From Trichomonas tenax (taxonomy: Eukaryota > Parabasalia > Trichomonadida > Trichomonadidae), in assembly GCA_023091735.1 (NCBI GenBank), contig JALKBU010001457.1:1-10880 (forward strand): DNA of 10,880 nucleotides, given 5' to 3'. This document shows, in pieces, positions 1-7,517 of this stretch. The position numbers and the translations under genes were made by a program. Each line of letters opens with the position of its first letter. Within the stretch, counting starts at the first letter, position 1. The notes under the pieces are model-generated. The model saw only the letters and a list, made by a program, of their open reading frames with translations, did not search any database and was not told where the DNA came from.

Positions 1-519
1 TATATATCCACAGCATTTTAGATGGGAAAATTTTTCATTTGCCACCAAAATTAGACCTTAAATATTCATACTGGTGGAGAAAAATCGAGATGTTTGAGTA
101 GGCGTAGAAAATTCAGTGACGCCGTTTTTGTTGCACTCCAAACCTAAGAAAACCAAGAAACTCGGTCGAAATTATCCCTTCTTGCATGGTAAATATGAAT
201 TATAAACAATTAATTTGAAGATAAAAATAAAAATTTAGTAAAAAAAAAAACGAATTTTACAAAGAATATAAGGATTGAATTGAGAATCTAAATAATATAA
301 ATCAATATATAAAATGAAAGTAACATGAAAACATTATCTAATTCATGATTCATAATTATTTATGAATTTAATGATATATTAATAATTATGAGAATAAGTA
401 ATAAAATGAAAATAATCTTGTAATGAAAAAGGTATCTGTGAAAAAATAAAAAATAGAAAAAAAAAATAATATATTAATATCAAAAGTGAAAATGTTATGT
501 GTATTAAAAATTGAATCAA
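1..519. other. AT-rich non-coding stretch
   Basis: No convincing gene is visible on either strand. From about 190 onward it is dominated by A/T runs, including a ten-base A run near 241-250. The first 180 bases are less AT-rich and could be promoter sequence of a gene lying to the left: on the minus strand an ATG at 16-14 opens a frame that runs off the window edge after five codons, far too little to call. A 24-codon minus-strand ORF starting near 187 has no recognisable features. Confidence 0.5.
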
Positions 520-720
520 TAAGTGGGTTCTTGCTAGGGCCTGGCTTGGCCACTCGAGGGCTTTGGAAGTCTCAGGCCGACCTCGCCATGCATCGAATCT
601 TGCTTCTGTTGAATAGGCATCTGGATGCATCTCTGCTAGATCACCAGGTCATCCTTCACAATGAGGCCACAACTACTCATAATGAAGTCTTCGTTGGCTT
701 CCAACATTGAGTTCAATCCA
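520..720 (-). other. GC-richer patch with coding-like minus-strand text, possible gene or element remnant
   Basis: This patch is clearly richer in G and C than its surroundings (for example the CTCGAGGGC and CAGGCCGACC stretches). Read on the minus strand, one frame starts with ATG just inside the right edge (MLEANEDFIMSS...) and continues past two TAG stops, using codons such as CTC, CTG, GTG and GAC that are less favoured in the neighbouring trichomonad genes. A second minus-strand frame (MHPDAYSTEARFDAW...) is also open through the patch and then runs into AT-rich low-complexity sequence. I recognise neither product. A degraded mobile element or acquired fragment is possible, but nothing such as terminal repeats or transposase motifs proves it. 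Confidence 0.3.
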
Positions 721-773
721 TTTCAACCTATTGACACTTTTCCATTTTTCCCGCGCAATCACGTCACTTTCCT

Positions 774-968
774 TTATTTTGACATCCTGACTTTACATGT
801 CAAAAATAAGTTACATGTCAGAAAAGCACGTTGTTCTATTTTGTCCCAGTCCCCTTTTATATTTTGTAAATATGTTGGATATTTACCATCGTCGAAATCA
901 TTCATTATTTTAGATAATTCTTCTCCTGTGAAGCCTAAAGATCGTAAATCAAACGTTTTAATACTCAT
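774..968 (-). CDS. small hypothetical protein (64 aa), doubtful
   Basis: This is an ATG-started 64-codon frame. Its product looks protein-like (charged and aromatic residues well mixed; MSIKTFDLRSLGF at the N-terminus, then a GKYPTYLQNIKGDWDKIEQRA stretch split by Gly-Lys and Gly-Asp). The C-terminal end carries a short internal repeat, LTCNLF/LTCKVR, from the direct repeat TTACATGTCA at 793-802 and 811-820. The stop is TAA followed by A, so the UAAA polyadenylation signal known in trichomonads overlaps it. I do not recognise the family. It may be a genuine small gene, or the N-terminal relic of a longer gene whose rest decayed into the GC-richer patch to its left. No transmembrane or signal sequence is seen. 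Confidence 0.35.
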   Translation of the reverse strand: MSIKTFDLRSLGFTGEELSKIMNDFDDGKYPTYLQNIKGDWDKIEQRAFLTCNLFLTCKVRMSK

Positions 969-1060
969 TTATACAAAAATAAAAAATACAATTAATATTA
1001 ACAAAAGTTTTTAAATCGCAAGAATATATGAAGTTAATATATCAACAAGAAGCTTCCATT

Positions 1061-1195
1061 CCTAACTGGCGAAGAAAATCTTCCGGCGCTCAGAAGGAAA
1101 TAATCGTTCGCCCCTAACTGGAGAAGAAAATCTTCCGAGGGAGCGACATATTCTCAAATTTGAGGGCTTATCGCGGTTAGAGAAGAATTTCTTCC
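1061..1195. repeat. three-copy imperfect direct repeat with internal inverted repeat
   Basis: Copies lie at 1061-1085 and 1113-1137 (25 bases, one mismatch, 52-bp period), with a shorter diverged copy at about 1173-1195. Each contains a small palindrome, GAAGA-AAA-TCTTC in the first two and GAAGA-ATT-TCTTC in the third. The third keeps the hairpin symmetry even though its loop has changed. The copies sit in a GC-richer island 440-570 bases upstream of the CARMIL-like gene. The function is unknown: a protein-binding cluster, a hairpin in a small RNA, or a repeat-element remnant are all possible. Confidence 0.7.
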
Positions 1196-1213
1196 TTCCC
1201 AGGGCTGGAAGTC

Positions 1214-1396
1214 CTAAGCTCCTTTGGGGTGAACTGGGTTTATCATTCTATAATATTGTTTACCTTTAAATCTTAAAATATAAACAGGTACTCCAAGAAC
1301 CAGAAGTTCCAGGCACAAAGTGCCATCATCAATAACTCTTTCATCTATTTTATGACACGAAGTGTCTGGCGTAGCCTCACTTTTTATATTCGACAT
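1214..1396 (-). CDS. small hypothetical protein (60 aa), doubtful
   Basis: This ATG-started 60-codon frame is divergent from the CARMIL-like gene, with 239 bases between the two ATGs. The product begins MSNIKSEATPDTSCHK and has a hydrophobic centre (LCLELLVLGVPVYILRF) followed by a basic end (KGKQYYRM...HPKGA). The centre is too short and broken for a clear membrane helix. I do not recognise it and see no family motif. No TAAA signal follows the TAG stop closely. Its codon use is not clearly different from chance, so it may be a spurious ORF in the upstream region of its neighbour. Confidence 0.22.
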   Translation of the reverse strand: MSNIKSEATPDTSCHKIDERVIDDGTLCLELLVLGVPVYILRFKGKQYYRMINPVHPKGA

Positions 1397-1494
1397 TGTC
1401 CACTGTTTATGTAAGAAATAAAAAATTAATGATAAAAATTAACTTAGTTTTTCCCCACTGTATATTAGTTATTGTCCCCACTATATATAGTTAC
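1395..1494. repeat. CCCCACT/TATATA short repeats upstream of the CARMIL-like gene
   Basis: Two near-copies, TCCCCACTGTATATTAGTTA (1452-1471) and TCCCCACTATATATAGTTA (1475-1493), stand 23 bases apart. A weaker third version (GTCCACTGTTTATGTAA) begins at about 1397. The second copy contains the ten-base palindrome CTATATATAG (1481-1490). They lie about 145-240 bases before the ATG at 1636, so a role as upstream promoter elements is possible but unproven. Confidence 0.5.
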
Positions 1495-1606
1495 AAAAAG
1501 TAGCAACCAACCCCCTACATATACTACTAGGAAATGTGTCAATTATTTTATTTCAATTCGTTTTATTCATTAATATTTGATATCATCGTACATAACTAAA
1601 ACCGAA

Positions 1607-1620
1607 TTTTCAGTTCATTT
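1607..1620 (+). promoter_or_regulatory. candidate initiator (Inr-like) element
   Basis: TTTTCAG (1607-1613) is followed at once by TTCATTT. The TCATT inside it fits the known trichomonad initiator pattern TCA-pyrimidine-A/T, and transcription from it would give a 5' leader of about 19 bases to the ATG at 1636, which is typical of trichomonads. A related TTTTTCAG stands just before the start of the broken BTB/BACK gene (9748-9755). Confidence 0.5.
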
Positions 1621-1635
1621 CGTGGACATTTGTGG

Positions 1636-4158
1636 ATGGAGTATCATGAGGCACTTCTCAATACTCTTCCAGAAAAGTTCTCGTGGCTTTATGAGCCTAT
1701 TTTGTTCATAAAGAAGGTGGAGTCGCTCAAACCCAACAATAAAGTTGGCCATCGCGTATTTTTGGCAACAAATTTTGGCGCTTACTTGTATAAATCAAAA
1801 TTCTACAAGAAAAAGGTCGTCTTCGATATCTGCATTCCGTGGGCAGAGATGAAATCCATATCGAACCAACAGAAAAACGAAATACAATTTAAATATTCAC
1901 GTGGTCTCTTTAGGTGGCGAGATCCAGAGTCCAAAAAGATGCTGCAGCTAATTATACAGACGATCGTCAACGTTTTGCTGCCTCATGAGCTTCCAAATTT
2001 CAATGTTGATTTTGAAATCCCACCACCAGACACAAGTGGCTCAGAATATCCACACTACAAGAGATTGCTGTACAAAGTACGCGAATTTAATACAACTCCG
2101 ACACAAGCATTTCTCAAATCTTTCAAAATTTATTGCAGAAGAGTTGTTAAACGCAAAGATATCGTTTTCGATTTCGGTCAACTTGACGATATCGAAAGTA
2201 ATGCAGAATCTATCTTTGAGGTTATTTCTGCATTTTCTTCTGTCAAACATTTAGACTTGAACGTCAGGAAATCATGCAACATTTGGAGCAATTTGTCCAA
2301 TTTCTTGCGGAAATCCGAACAAATTTCTGGCGTTTATTTTCATGAAAATAATTATTACGATCAATTCGAACAAGTAATCAAAGCAATAGAGTCCAACAGA
2401 AAGTCAAAGATCACAACTATACAATTTATTGATCTTACACTTACAGAGCAAATTGTTGGTTATATTTCGAAAATAATGGCTGCAAGAAAGATTGCAATCC
2501 TTTGCTTCAAGAAGTGCATCGAAAATGGACTTCTCAACAAGGTTTTCGCAATGAATCCAAAAAATCTTCAACATCTTCGGCGTCTTCAGATAAAAGGAAT
2601 ACCAGGATTTTCACCGCACGAATTATTTCCATTACTTCCAAACCTCGACACCATCGACTTTTCGAACAATGATGTTGATGTTCATGAAACAATTTCAGCA
2701 ATCTTAAAAACGAAAGGTTTAAAACTCAAACACATTATATTCTCTGGCAACAAAGTTTCTAAAAAACTTGGTTCGAACCGTCGATTTCCAAGTCATTTAA
2801 GTTCTTTGAGAGCAACATCAGTTGAATGGACCGGAATGACACTTCTTTCTTATATTCGCGCGCTAGGCAACACTCGCTTAAAAGAAGAAGATCAATTTGC
2901 TCTTGAAATCAATGATATTAAGATGGATCAAGAAAATTACGAATATTTCTTCAAAAAGATCCAGCATTTTCCAATACCAATGATGCATGCTATCAGATAC
3001 AATGAGAATCCAGTTCATCCAAACTTTTTCGAGTTTTTGATGCAATCCGAGAATTTAGTCTCCGTTAACTTAGCAGGATGCTTCCCTCCAAGGTACATTG
3101 GCGTTGACTACTTCTGCGAGTTTATTGAAAAGAATCAAACAGTCACAAAATTGAATTTACAAGGAACAAGCAAGAACAAAATGGCCTCTAAAACCGCTGC
3201 AAAGATTTTTGAAACTCTTGTCGACTCCAACATCAAATCTGTTGACATCAGAGACAACATAATTGGTGATGATATCTTCCAAATTCTCAGAGATTTCTAC
3301 TCCCAAAACACAACTCTCGACACTCTTCTCTATGATCACAACAAGATCAAAGATTACAAAGCTTGCAAACATTTCATTGATTACATGAGGCATAGAAAGA
3401 TTCGAGCTTCTTTGCAGACACCATTTGATGACCTTAAGGCTCTCTGTCTTAAACACAAGAATGGAGGAAAGGACCTCAAGCAGATAATGAAAGATTGCGA
3501 AACAATCAGGCAGTTTAAAGCAACGCAATTTTCAACAAAGCCAGATGATTCACCGGTCACGATGACAACTTATGCTGAAACAACATTTGCTCGCAACGTT
3601 ACAAGTGCAGAAAACTTTGATATTTCATTCTCCGATGAATACTTTGAACAACCACTTAATGATGAAGATCTCGATAACGAGTCAATGGTTAATGAATCTA
3701 AGATTGATATGAATCGCGACCAAATGGAATCTGCATACGAGACTCAACAAATGGAGAGCCAGATAGATGACAGTGAGTCGAGCACTCTAACATTTGGCGA
3801 GGAAGACAAAGATGAAAACATGTCTCTCAAAGATGGAAGAAAAGAGTCAGTTGGACAATATTCGATTCCAATCAATCTTGTTCCATCTGTATTTGATGAA
3901 TCTGTTGATCCTGCTCCAATTCCTCTTCTTCCAGATCCTTCAAAACTATCCGAGCTTGAGCAAGATGATTTGTCAAATACAACTTCTTATAAGTTCATTG
4001 GTAATGTTACATGGGAAAATGCAGAAAAGTTTTTCGTCGATGATGCTGATTTCTACATTACTTTCCATAATGACTTCCAGAATTTAGATAGATCACAATT
4101 TACCAACAGTGTATTTGATGACGAATTTGCTTTTAGTCGAATTATTGCTTGTATGTGA
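1636..4158 (+). CDS. CARMIL-like leucine-rich repeat protein (840 aa)
   Basis: This is a large intact gene. The frame is open from 1630, but the codon there is TTG, so the start chosen is the first ATG, at 1636. Residues about 20-120 look like the PH-type domain at the head of CARMIL proteins (KVGHRVFLATNFGAYLY, then FDICIPWAEMKSI). Residues about 175-580 carry degenerate leucine-rich repeats of the long CARMIL/ribonuclease-inhibitor type, for example LPNLDTIDFSNNDVD, NLVSVNLAGC, VTKLNLQG and IKSVDIRDNIIGDD. A helical, basic linker follows (about 580-635), then an Asp/Glu/Ser-rich, probably disordered region (about 636-785) and a conserved-looking aromatic tail. CARMIL proteins bind actin capping protein and steer actin assembly at the membrane. 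I see no clear capping-protein-interaction motif, so that activity is not assured. Trichomonads have many paralogues of this type. There is no signal peptide or membrane helix; a cytoplasmic location is inferred. It is convergent with the next gene. Confidence 0.9.
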   Translation: MEYHEALLNTLPEKFSWLYEPILFIKKVESLKPNNKVGHRVFLATNFGAYLYKSKFYKKKVVFDICIPWAEMKSISNQQKNEIQFKYSRGLFRWRDPESKKMLQLIIQTIVNVLLPHELPNFNVDFEIPPPDTSGSEYPHYKRLLYKVREFNTTPTQAFLKSFKIYCRRVVKRKDIVFDFGQLDDIESNAESIFEVISAFSSVKHLDLNVRKSCNIWSNLSNFLRKSEQISGVYFHENNYYDQFEQVIKAIESNRKSKITTIQFIDLTLTEQIVGYISKIMAARKIAILCFKKCIENGLLNKVFAMNPKNLQHLRRLQIKGIPGFSPHELFPLLPNLDTIDFSNNDVDVHETISAILKTKGLKLKHIIFSGNKVSKKLGSNRRFPSHLSSLRATSVEWTGMTLLSYIRALGNTRLKEEDQFALEINDIKMDQENYEYFFKKIQHFPIPMMHAIRYNENPVHPNFFEFLMQSENLVSVNLAGCFPPRYIGVDYFCEFIEKNQTVTKLNLQGTSKNKMASKTAAKIFETLVDSNIKSVDIRDNIIGDDIFQILRDFYSQNTTLDTLLYDHNKIKDYKACKHFIDYMRHRKIRASLQTPFDDLKALCLKHKNGGKDLKQIMKDCETIRQFKATQFSTKPDDSPVTMTTYAETTFARNVTSAENFDISFSDEYFEQPLNDEDLDNESMVNESKIDMNRDQMESAYETQQMESQIDDSESSTLTFGEEDKDENMSLKDGRKESVGQYSIPINLVPSVFDESVDPAPIPLLPDPSKLSELEQDDLSNTTSYKFIGNVTWENAEKFFVDDADFYITFHNDFQNLDRSQFTNSVFDDEFAFSRIIACM

Positions 4159-4203
4159 TATTTATTTATTCATTTGTTATTATAAAGCGTTTTTTATTTA
4201 TAT
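4159..4203. other. 45-bp convergent intergenic spacer with 3'-end signals for both genes
   Basis: Both genes end into this gap. On the plus strand a TAAA lies at 4183-4186, about 25 bases after the TGA. On the minus strand TATAAATAAA follows the TGA of the ankyrin gene within a few bases. Trichomonad polyadenylation uses a UAAA signal at or near the stop codon, so both transcripts probably end here and their 3' ends may overlap. Confidence 0.55.
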
Positions 4204-5993
4204 TCAAATTGAGTTCTGATTTGAAATATATTCATCCAAGGCGCCAGTATCAACTTGTAAGGCAGTGTTGCCATCTGAGTTAGTGATATTTAAATCAATA
4301 CCTGCTTGCATTAATGCGGCGATTGATTTCTCTTTGTAGCTTCTAGCTGCGATGTGTAGTGCCGTATCGCCTTCGTTATTTTGAGTGGATAGATTCATTT
4401 TGGTGGCCGCAAAATTAATTCCTTCAGCACAGTTGGCCATTGAAAATAAGTGCACTATTGTATTTCCATCGTTGTTTCGGCCTGAAACATCATAATTGAG
4501 GTCAACAAGTTTTTTAACCAAGTTCACGCGTCCTTGTTCTGCTGCTTCAAGAAGGTAGTCATTTCCACTGAGTGAGTTTTTGAGGTCTCTTCTATCTGAT
4601 TCTGCAATTACTTTGATTATATCATCTCTTCCTTCATTTGCTGCACGCCGTAAGACTTCGTAAACCTCTGAAAATTGTTGATCAGATGGAATGAATGTGA
4701 GCCTCTGAATGTTTTTGATTTTAGTATATTTTTCTTGACGTTCTTTTAGAAGCAATTCCTGTTTTCCGAATTCTTTTTGAAATAGCAGAATTTCTTCTTG
4801 GAGTAGTTTGTAAGCTACCCTAAGTCGCTCATTTTCATCCAAAATTTCTTGATTTTCACGAGCTAGTTTTTCACGCTCTTGCTTGACTTTTAAGATATTA
4901 CGATTTTCTAATTTTAGATCTTGGTTAATCTTTTCCATGTTAACGTTTTGCATTTGTATTTTCTTATTCATTTCGTCTATTTCAACTTGCATATTTGCAT
5001 TAACAACCATTTTTTGCTGATATAACTCATTCAAAGATGCTAATTGTTGTCCGTAGGATTCCTTCTGAGTATTAAAGTCTTGTTCTAAATGAGAATGACG
5101 AGATTGCAGTGATTTGAACTCGTTATCAAGAGCTGAAATTTCTGATTGTAACTTATTATTCTGTTCCTTCATTGCTTTACAGTCATTCATGAGTGTAACG
5201 ATGAAATTGCAATGGATGAACTTAATGAGAATTTCTCTATCTTCACCCTGAACTTTCTTAATGATTTCGAGTAAACGAGAAACATCCTCATAGTGGATAG
5301 GCTTTGCGATAAAGCCGATATACCGAATATATCCAGCATTATACTCCATCATTCCAATGATAATTTGATTCATTGTTTCTCCTTTAAATGCCTGTTGGGA
5401 GTAAATAACTTCTTCGAAAAATTGTAAATCAAACGTTTGGAAAATTTTCAGGAGTATGCTAATATTGGGAGATTCAGATGGATGTGCTGAGACTTGCTTG
5501 ACTGTAAATTTAACTAAGCTATCGTAGAGAATATCATTGTGCATCGTGTACGTTACAAAGCTTAAAATTTCATCAATGTTTTCGTAAGTAATTTCCTTCG
5601 GACGAAAGTGTTCGGCATAAACACCAATGAGAGACTTGTTCTTTAGTGCTGCACCGACTTCATATAAATCTTTCATAATGCTCTCTGAAAGATTTTTGAA
5701 ATACTTTTGTCCTCGAATATAATTATCTATGATTTCATACGTTTCATCGTTGTCAATCTTGCACTCGAATGTAAATGTGTCTGTATTTTTGCTTGGGGGG
5801 TGACTCAAAAATTTATTTGCCGAGTCTTGTACAATAATGTCTGAGAATTTATGAATTCGCTAATAAAACATGCATGTAAACGTGAAATCTTGTAGCATTG
5901 CTTACCAATTTGTAGCCTTACCATCCGGTTATCGGTTGGCCCAAGCCTGAAGCATACATCTAAGTAATTGGGGTACTTAATCTCAATATTCAT
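4204..5993 (-). CDS. BTB-like / coiled-coil / ankyrin-repeat protein, frameshifted near its N-terminus
   Basis: The ATG at 5993-5991 opens MNIEIKYPNYLDVCF..., which runs on as LQIGKQCYKISRLHACF and then stops at 5805. The remaining ~550 codons are in the frame one base back, open from just below 5860 to the TGA at 4204-4206. Joined conceptually they give a BTB-like start, then a helical BACK/DUF3447-like region. There follows a long heptad-rich coiled coil (about residues 208-368 counted from 5808; for example QNNKLQSEISALDNE and RENQEILDENERLR) and a C-terminal ankyrin block of about four repeats (about 384-523), the best being GDTALHIAARS and a final SDGNTALQ. Proteins with a BTB- or DUF3447-type head and ankyrin tail are abundant in trichomonads and are presumed protein-binding scaffolds or adaptors. 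No membrane segment is seen. Codon 5808 is TTG, not ATG; without the first segment the first ATG would be at 5676, giving 490 residues and losing the BTB half. It may be a recent pseudogene, an assembly error or an intron-containing gene; I favour a one-base indel. Confidence 0.8.
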
Positions 5994-6180
5994 TCTGGTA
6001 TTATTTTTCCGGCACTTTTCAGTTCACTTCTGACAATAAAATCCCTTTGATAAAATTTCCAGCATTTTTTGACAATCAAGTTTTTTATTTGCGTGATATA
6101 TGGCAAAAATGGGCCAATTCGCTAAAACCGCAGACCCAATTTGCGCGCTGAAAAGTAACACTGTTGTGCCAATTTTTTAG
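5994..6180. promoter_or_regulatory. upstream region of the ankyrin gene with inverted ACTTTTCAG motifs
   Basis: An in-frame TGA lies 33 bases before the ATG at 5993, which supports that start. The region holds ACTTTTCAG on the plus strand (6014-6022) and its exact reverse complement CTGAAAAGT at 6148-6156, next to a GC-rich TTGCGCGC. The plus-strand copy continues as TTCACTTC, nearly the same as the element ahead of the CARMIL-like gene, but it faces away from the gene it adjoins. No good TCA-type initiator is seen in the 25 bases before the ATG on the minus strand, so the transcription start is not located. Confidence 0.35.
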
Positions 6181-7517
6181 GAATTATATTTGAATACAGT
6201 CACTTGCTTTTCGGCCATGTGTAGTCAATTGATTTTTCGATGAAACTTAAAACATTAAATGCTTAAATGGTATGCTATCGATATATCAACTTTTGAAGCG
6301 ATTCTAAATTTTCGAGGTTTGTTCCAAAACTTAATCAGCATCATTATCATGGTTATTATATAACGATAAAGTTCAATTCAAAAAATAAAATGACGATAAT
6401 TCTGAATTCAAATAGAAAAGATTTTAATTTTAACAGTTAAAGGAAAACTTGATATTTCTGATATAGATAGTAAATGAATAATAAAAATATTTCACTGGTA
6501 TTAAAAATTACTGTCTCACAAAAAAAAATCAATAAAGAAAAAGCAAAGCATCAAAAACTAAAAATGAATCATAGAATACCAAAATATTTATTGGAGAAAT
6601 AATTTAAATGGATTATCAAATAAAAAAAAAATCTCAAAGTAAGTCAGCAATAATGGATTTAATATGTATGCACAGTTTCTATTCATTTCAAACTAAACCA
6701 ACGCGTTGAAATTTAAACGACTTAAATGCAAAAGAAATAAAAATGTAGTTTCAAAATATATCAAAAAACATTATAGCCTGATATCAATGTGATGATATCT
6801 TTCTTAAGATTGTTGTTGTATCTTGATATCTTGAATTTTTGAAAAATACTTAATTTTATATCAACTGTAATCTGATATCAATAGCGATTCCATTTGATAA
6901 TCTAGCTCCAGTGTATCGGATTTCTTCGCATAATTTTGAAAATTTTTATTGTTTGCGAAATATTTTATTAATTTTTGATCTAATAATGATAATTTATATG
7001 ATAAATAACGATCATCTCTCGAGGAATGCGTCTGAGTTTGTTATATTTATGGTTCTTTTTGTTCTAAAAGCAAAAGAAATTTCAATATTTTGATTTTAAA
7101 AATTTGACACTTTCGATAATTCAACATCTTTCTCAAAAAAGCAAGGAAAAACCATTTAGTAAGAAATTTATTAATCCATGGTCTATTCTGAGCAACATAT
7201 TTCGATATTTTGATTTTTTGATAAGAATGATAAGGTGAATTTAATTTCTTAATTCTTGAACCATTTCCATGATTCTAAAATAACATCGCCGAATTATCCA
7301 CATTGAATACTATATGTCTCTCAAATTATGAGCCTCTCAACTCCGATGTTGCAAATGAATATCATATCCTATTTTAATATGTTCTTTAAATATAATAAAT
7401 CAGATAATCTATTGTTAGAAAGTTCAAAGATATTCTAAAACTTTAAATTTTTCAAAAATTATATTAAACTGTAGTTCCAATATAAGCTCATCAATAATTA
7501 TGATAGTCTACTTAATA
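6181..7517. other. AT-rich intergenic stretch without genes
   Basis: I see no supportable gene. The one plus-strand ORF near 6911 begins with GTG and has low-complexity, Ile/Phe/Leu-rich content. The stretch holds many A/T runs, four GATATC palindromes between 6780 and 6880, and the near-repeat TTTCAATATTTTGATTTT / TTTCGATATTTTGATTTT at about 7080 and 7200. TATTAAACTGT also occurs twice (about 7464 and 7516), the second at the end of the beta-helix pseudogene. Confidence 0.5.
6778..6882. repeat. GATATC cluster with duplicated CTGATATCAAT
   Basis: The eleven-base CTGATATCAAT occurs at 6778-6788 and again at 6872-6882. Two further GATATC palindromes lie between them at 6794-6799 and 6825-6830. 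In such an AT-rich background single GATATC sites are expected, but the identical longer repeat and the tight cluster are not obvious chance. No function can be assigned. Confidence 0.45.

Noticed and set aside
379..630. An 83-codon minus-strand ORF with a hydrophobic C-terminal half
   Set aside because: The hydrophobic part is translated low-complexity A/T sequence and not a believable membrane domain; only its first half overlaps the coding-like patch, which is reported separately.
1630..1635. Start of the CARMIL-like protein at 1630
   Set aside because: The codon is TTG; the first ATG in frame is at 1636 and fits a short leader.
3157..3528. A 123-codon minus-strand ORF
   Set aside because: It is entirely antisense to the CARMIL-like gene, with no domain of its own.
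3794..4087. A 97-codon plus-strand ORF in another frame
   Set aside because: It is a shadow of the C-terminal part of the CARMIL-like gene.
5860..5921. A 62-base intron joining the two frames of the ankyrin gene (GTAAGG donor, TTATTAG acceptor, phase 0)
   Set aside because: It restores the frame, but it lacks the strict trichomonad donor (GTAYGT) and the CTAACACACAG acceptor. It would also remove residues (VRLQIGKQCYKISRL) that themselves look like part of the domain. Kept only as an alternative to a one-base indel.
6911..7093. A 60-codon plus-strand ORF in the AT-rich spacer
   Set aside because: It starts with GTG, is rich in Ile/Leu/Phe as expected from random AT-rich sequence, and has no promoter-like element.
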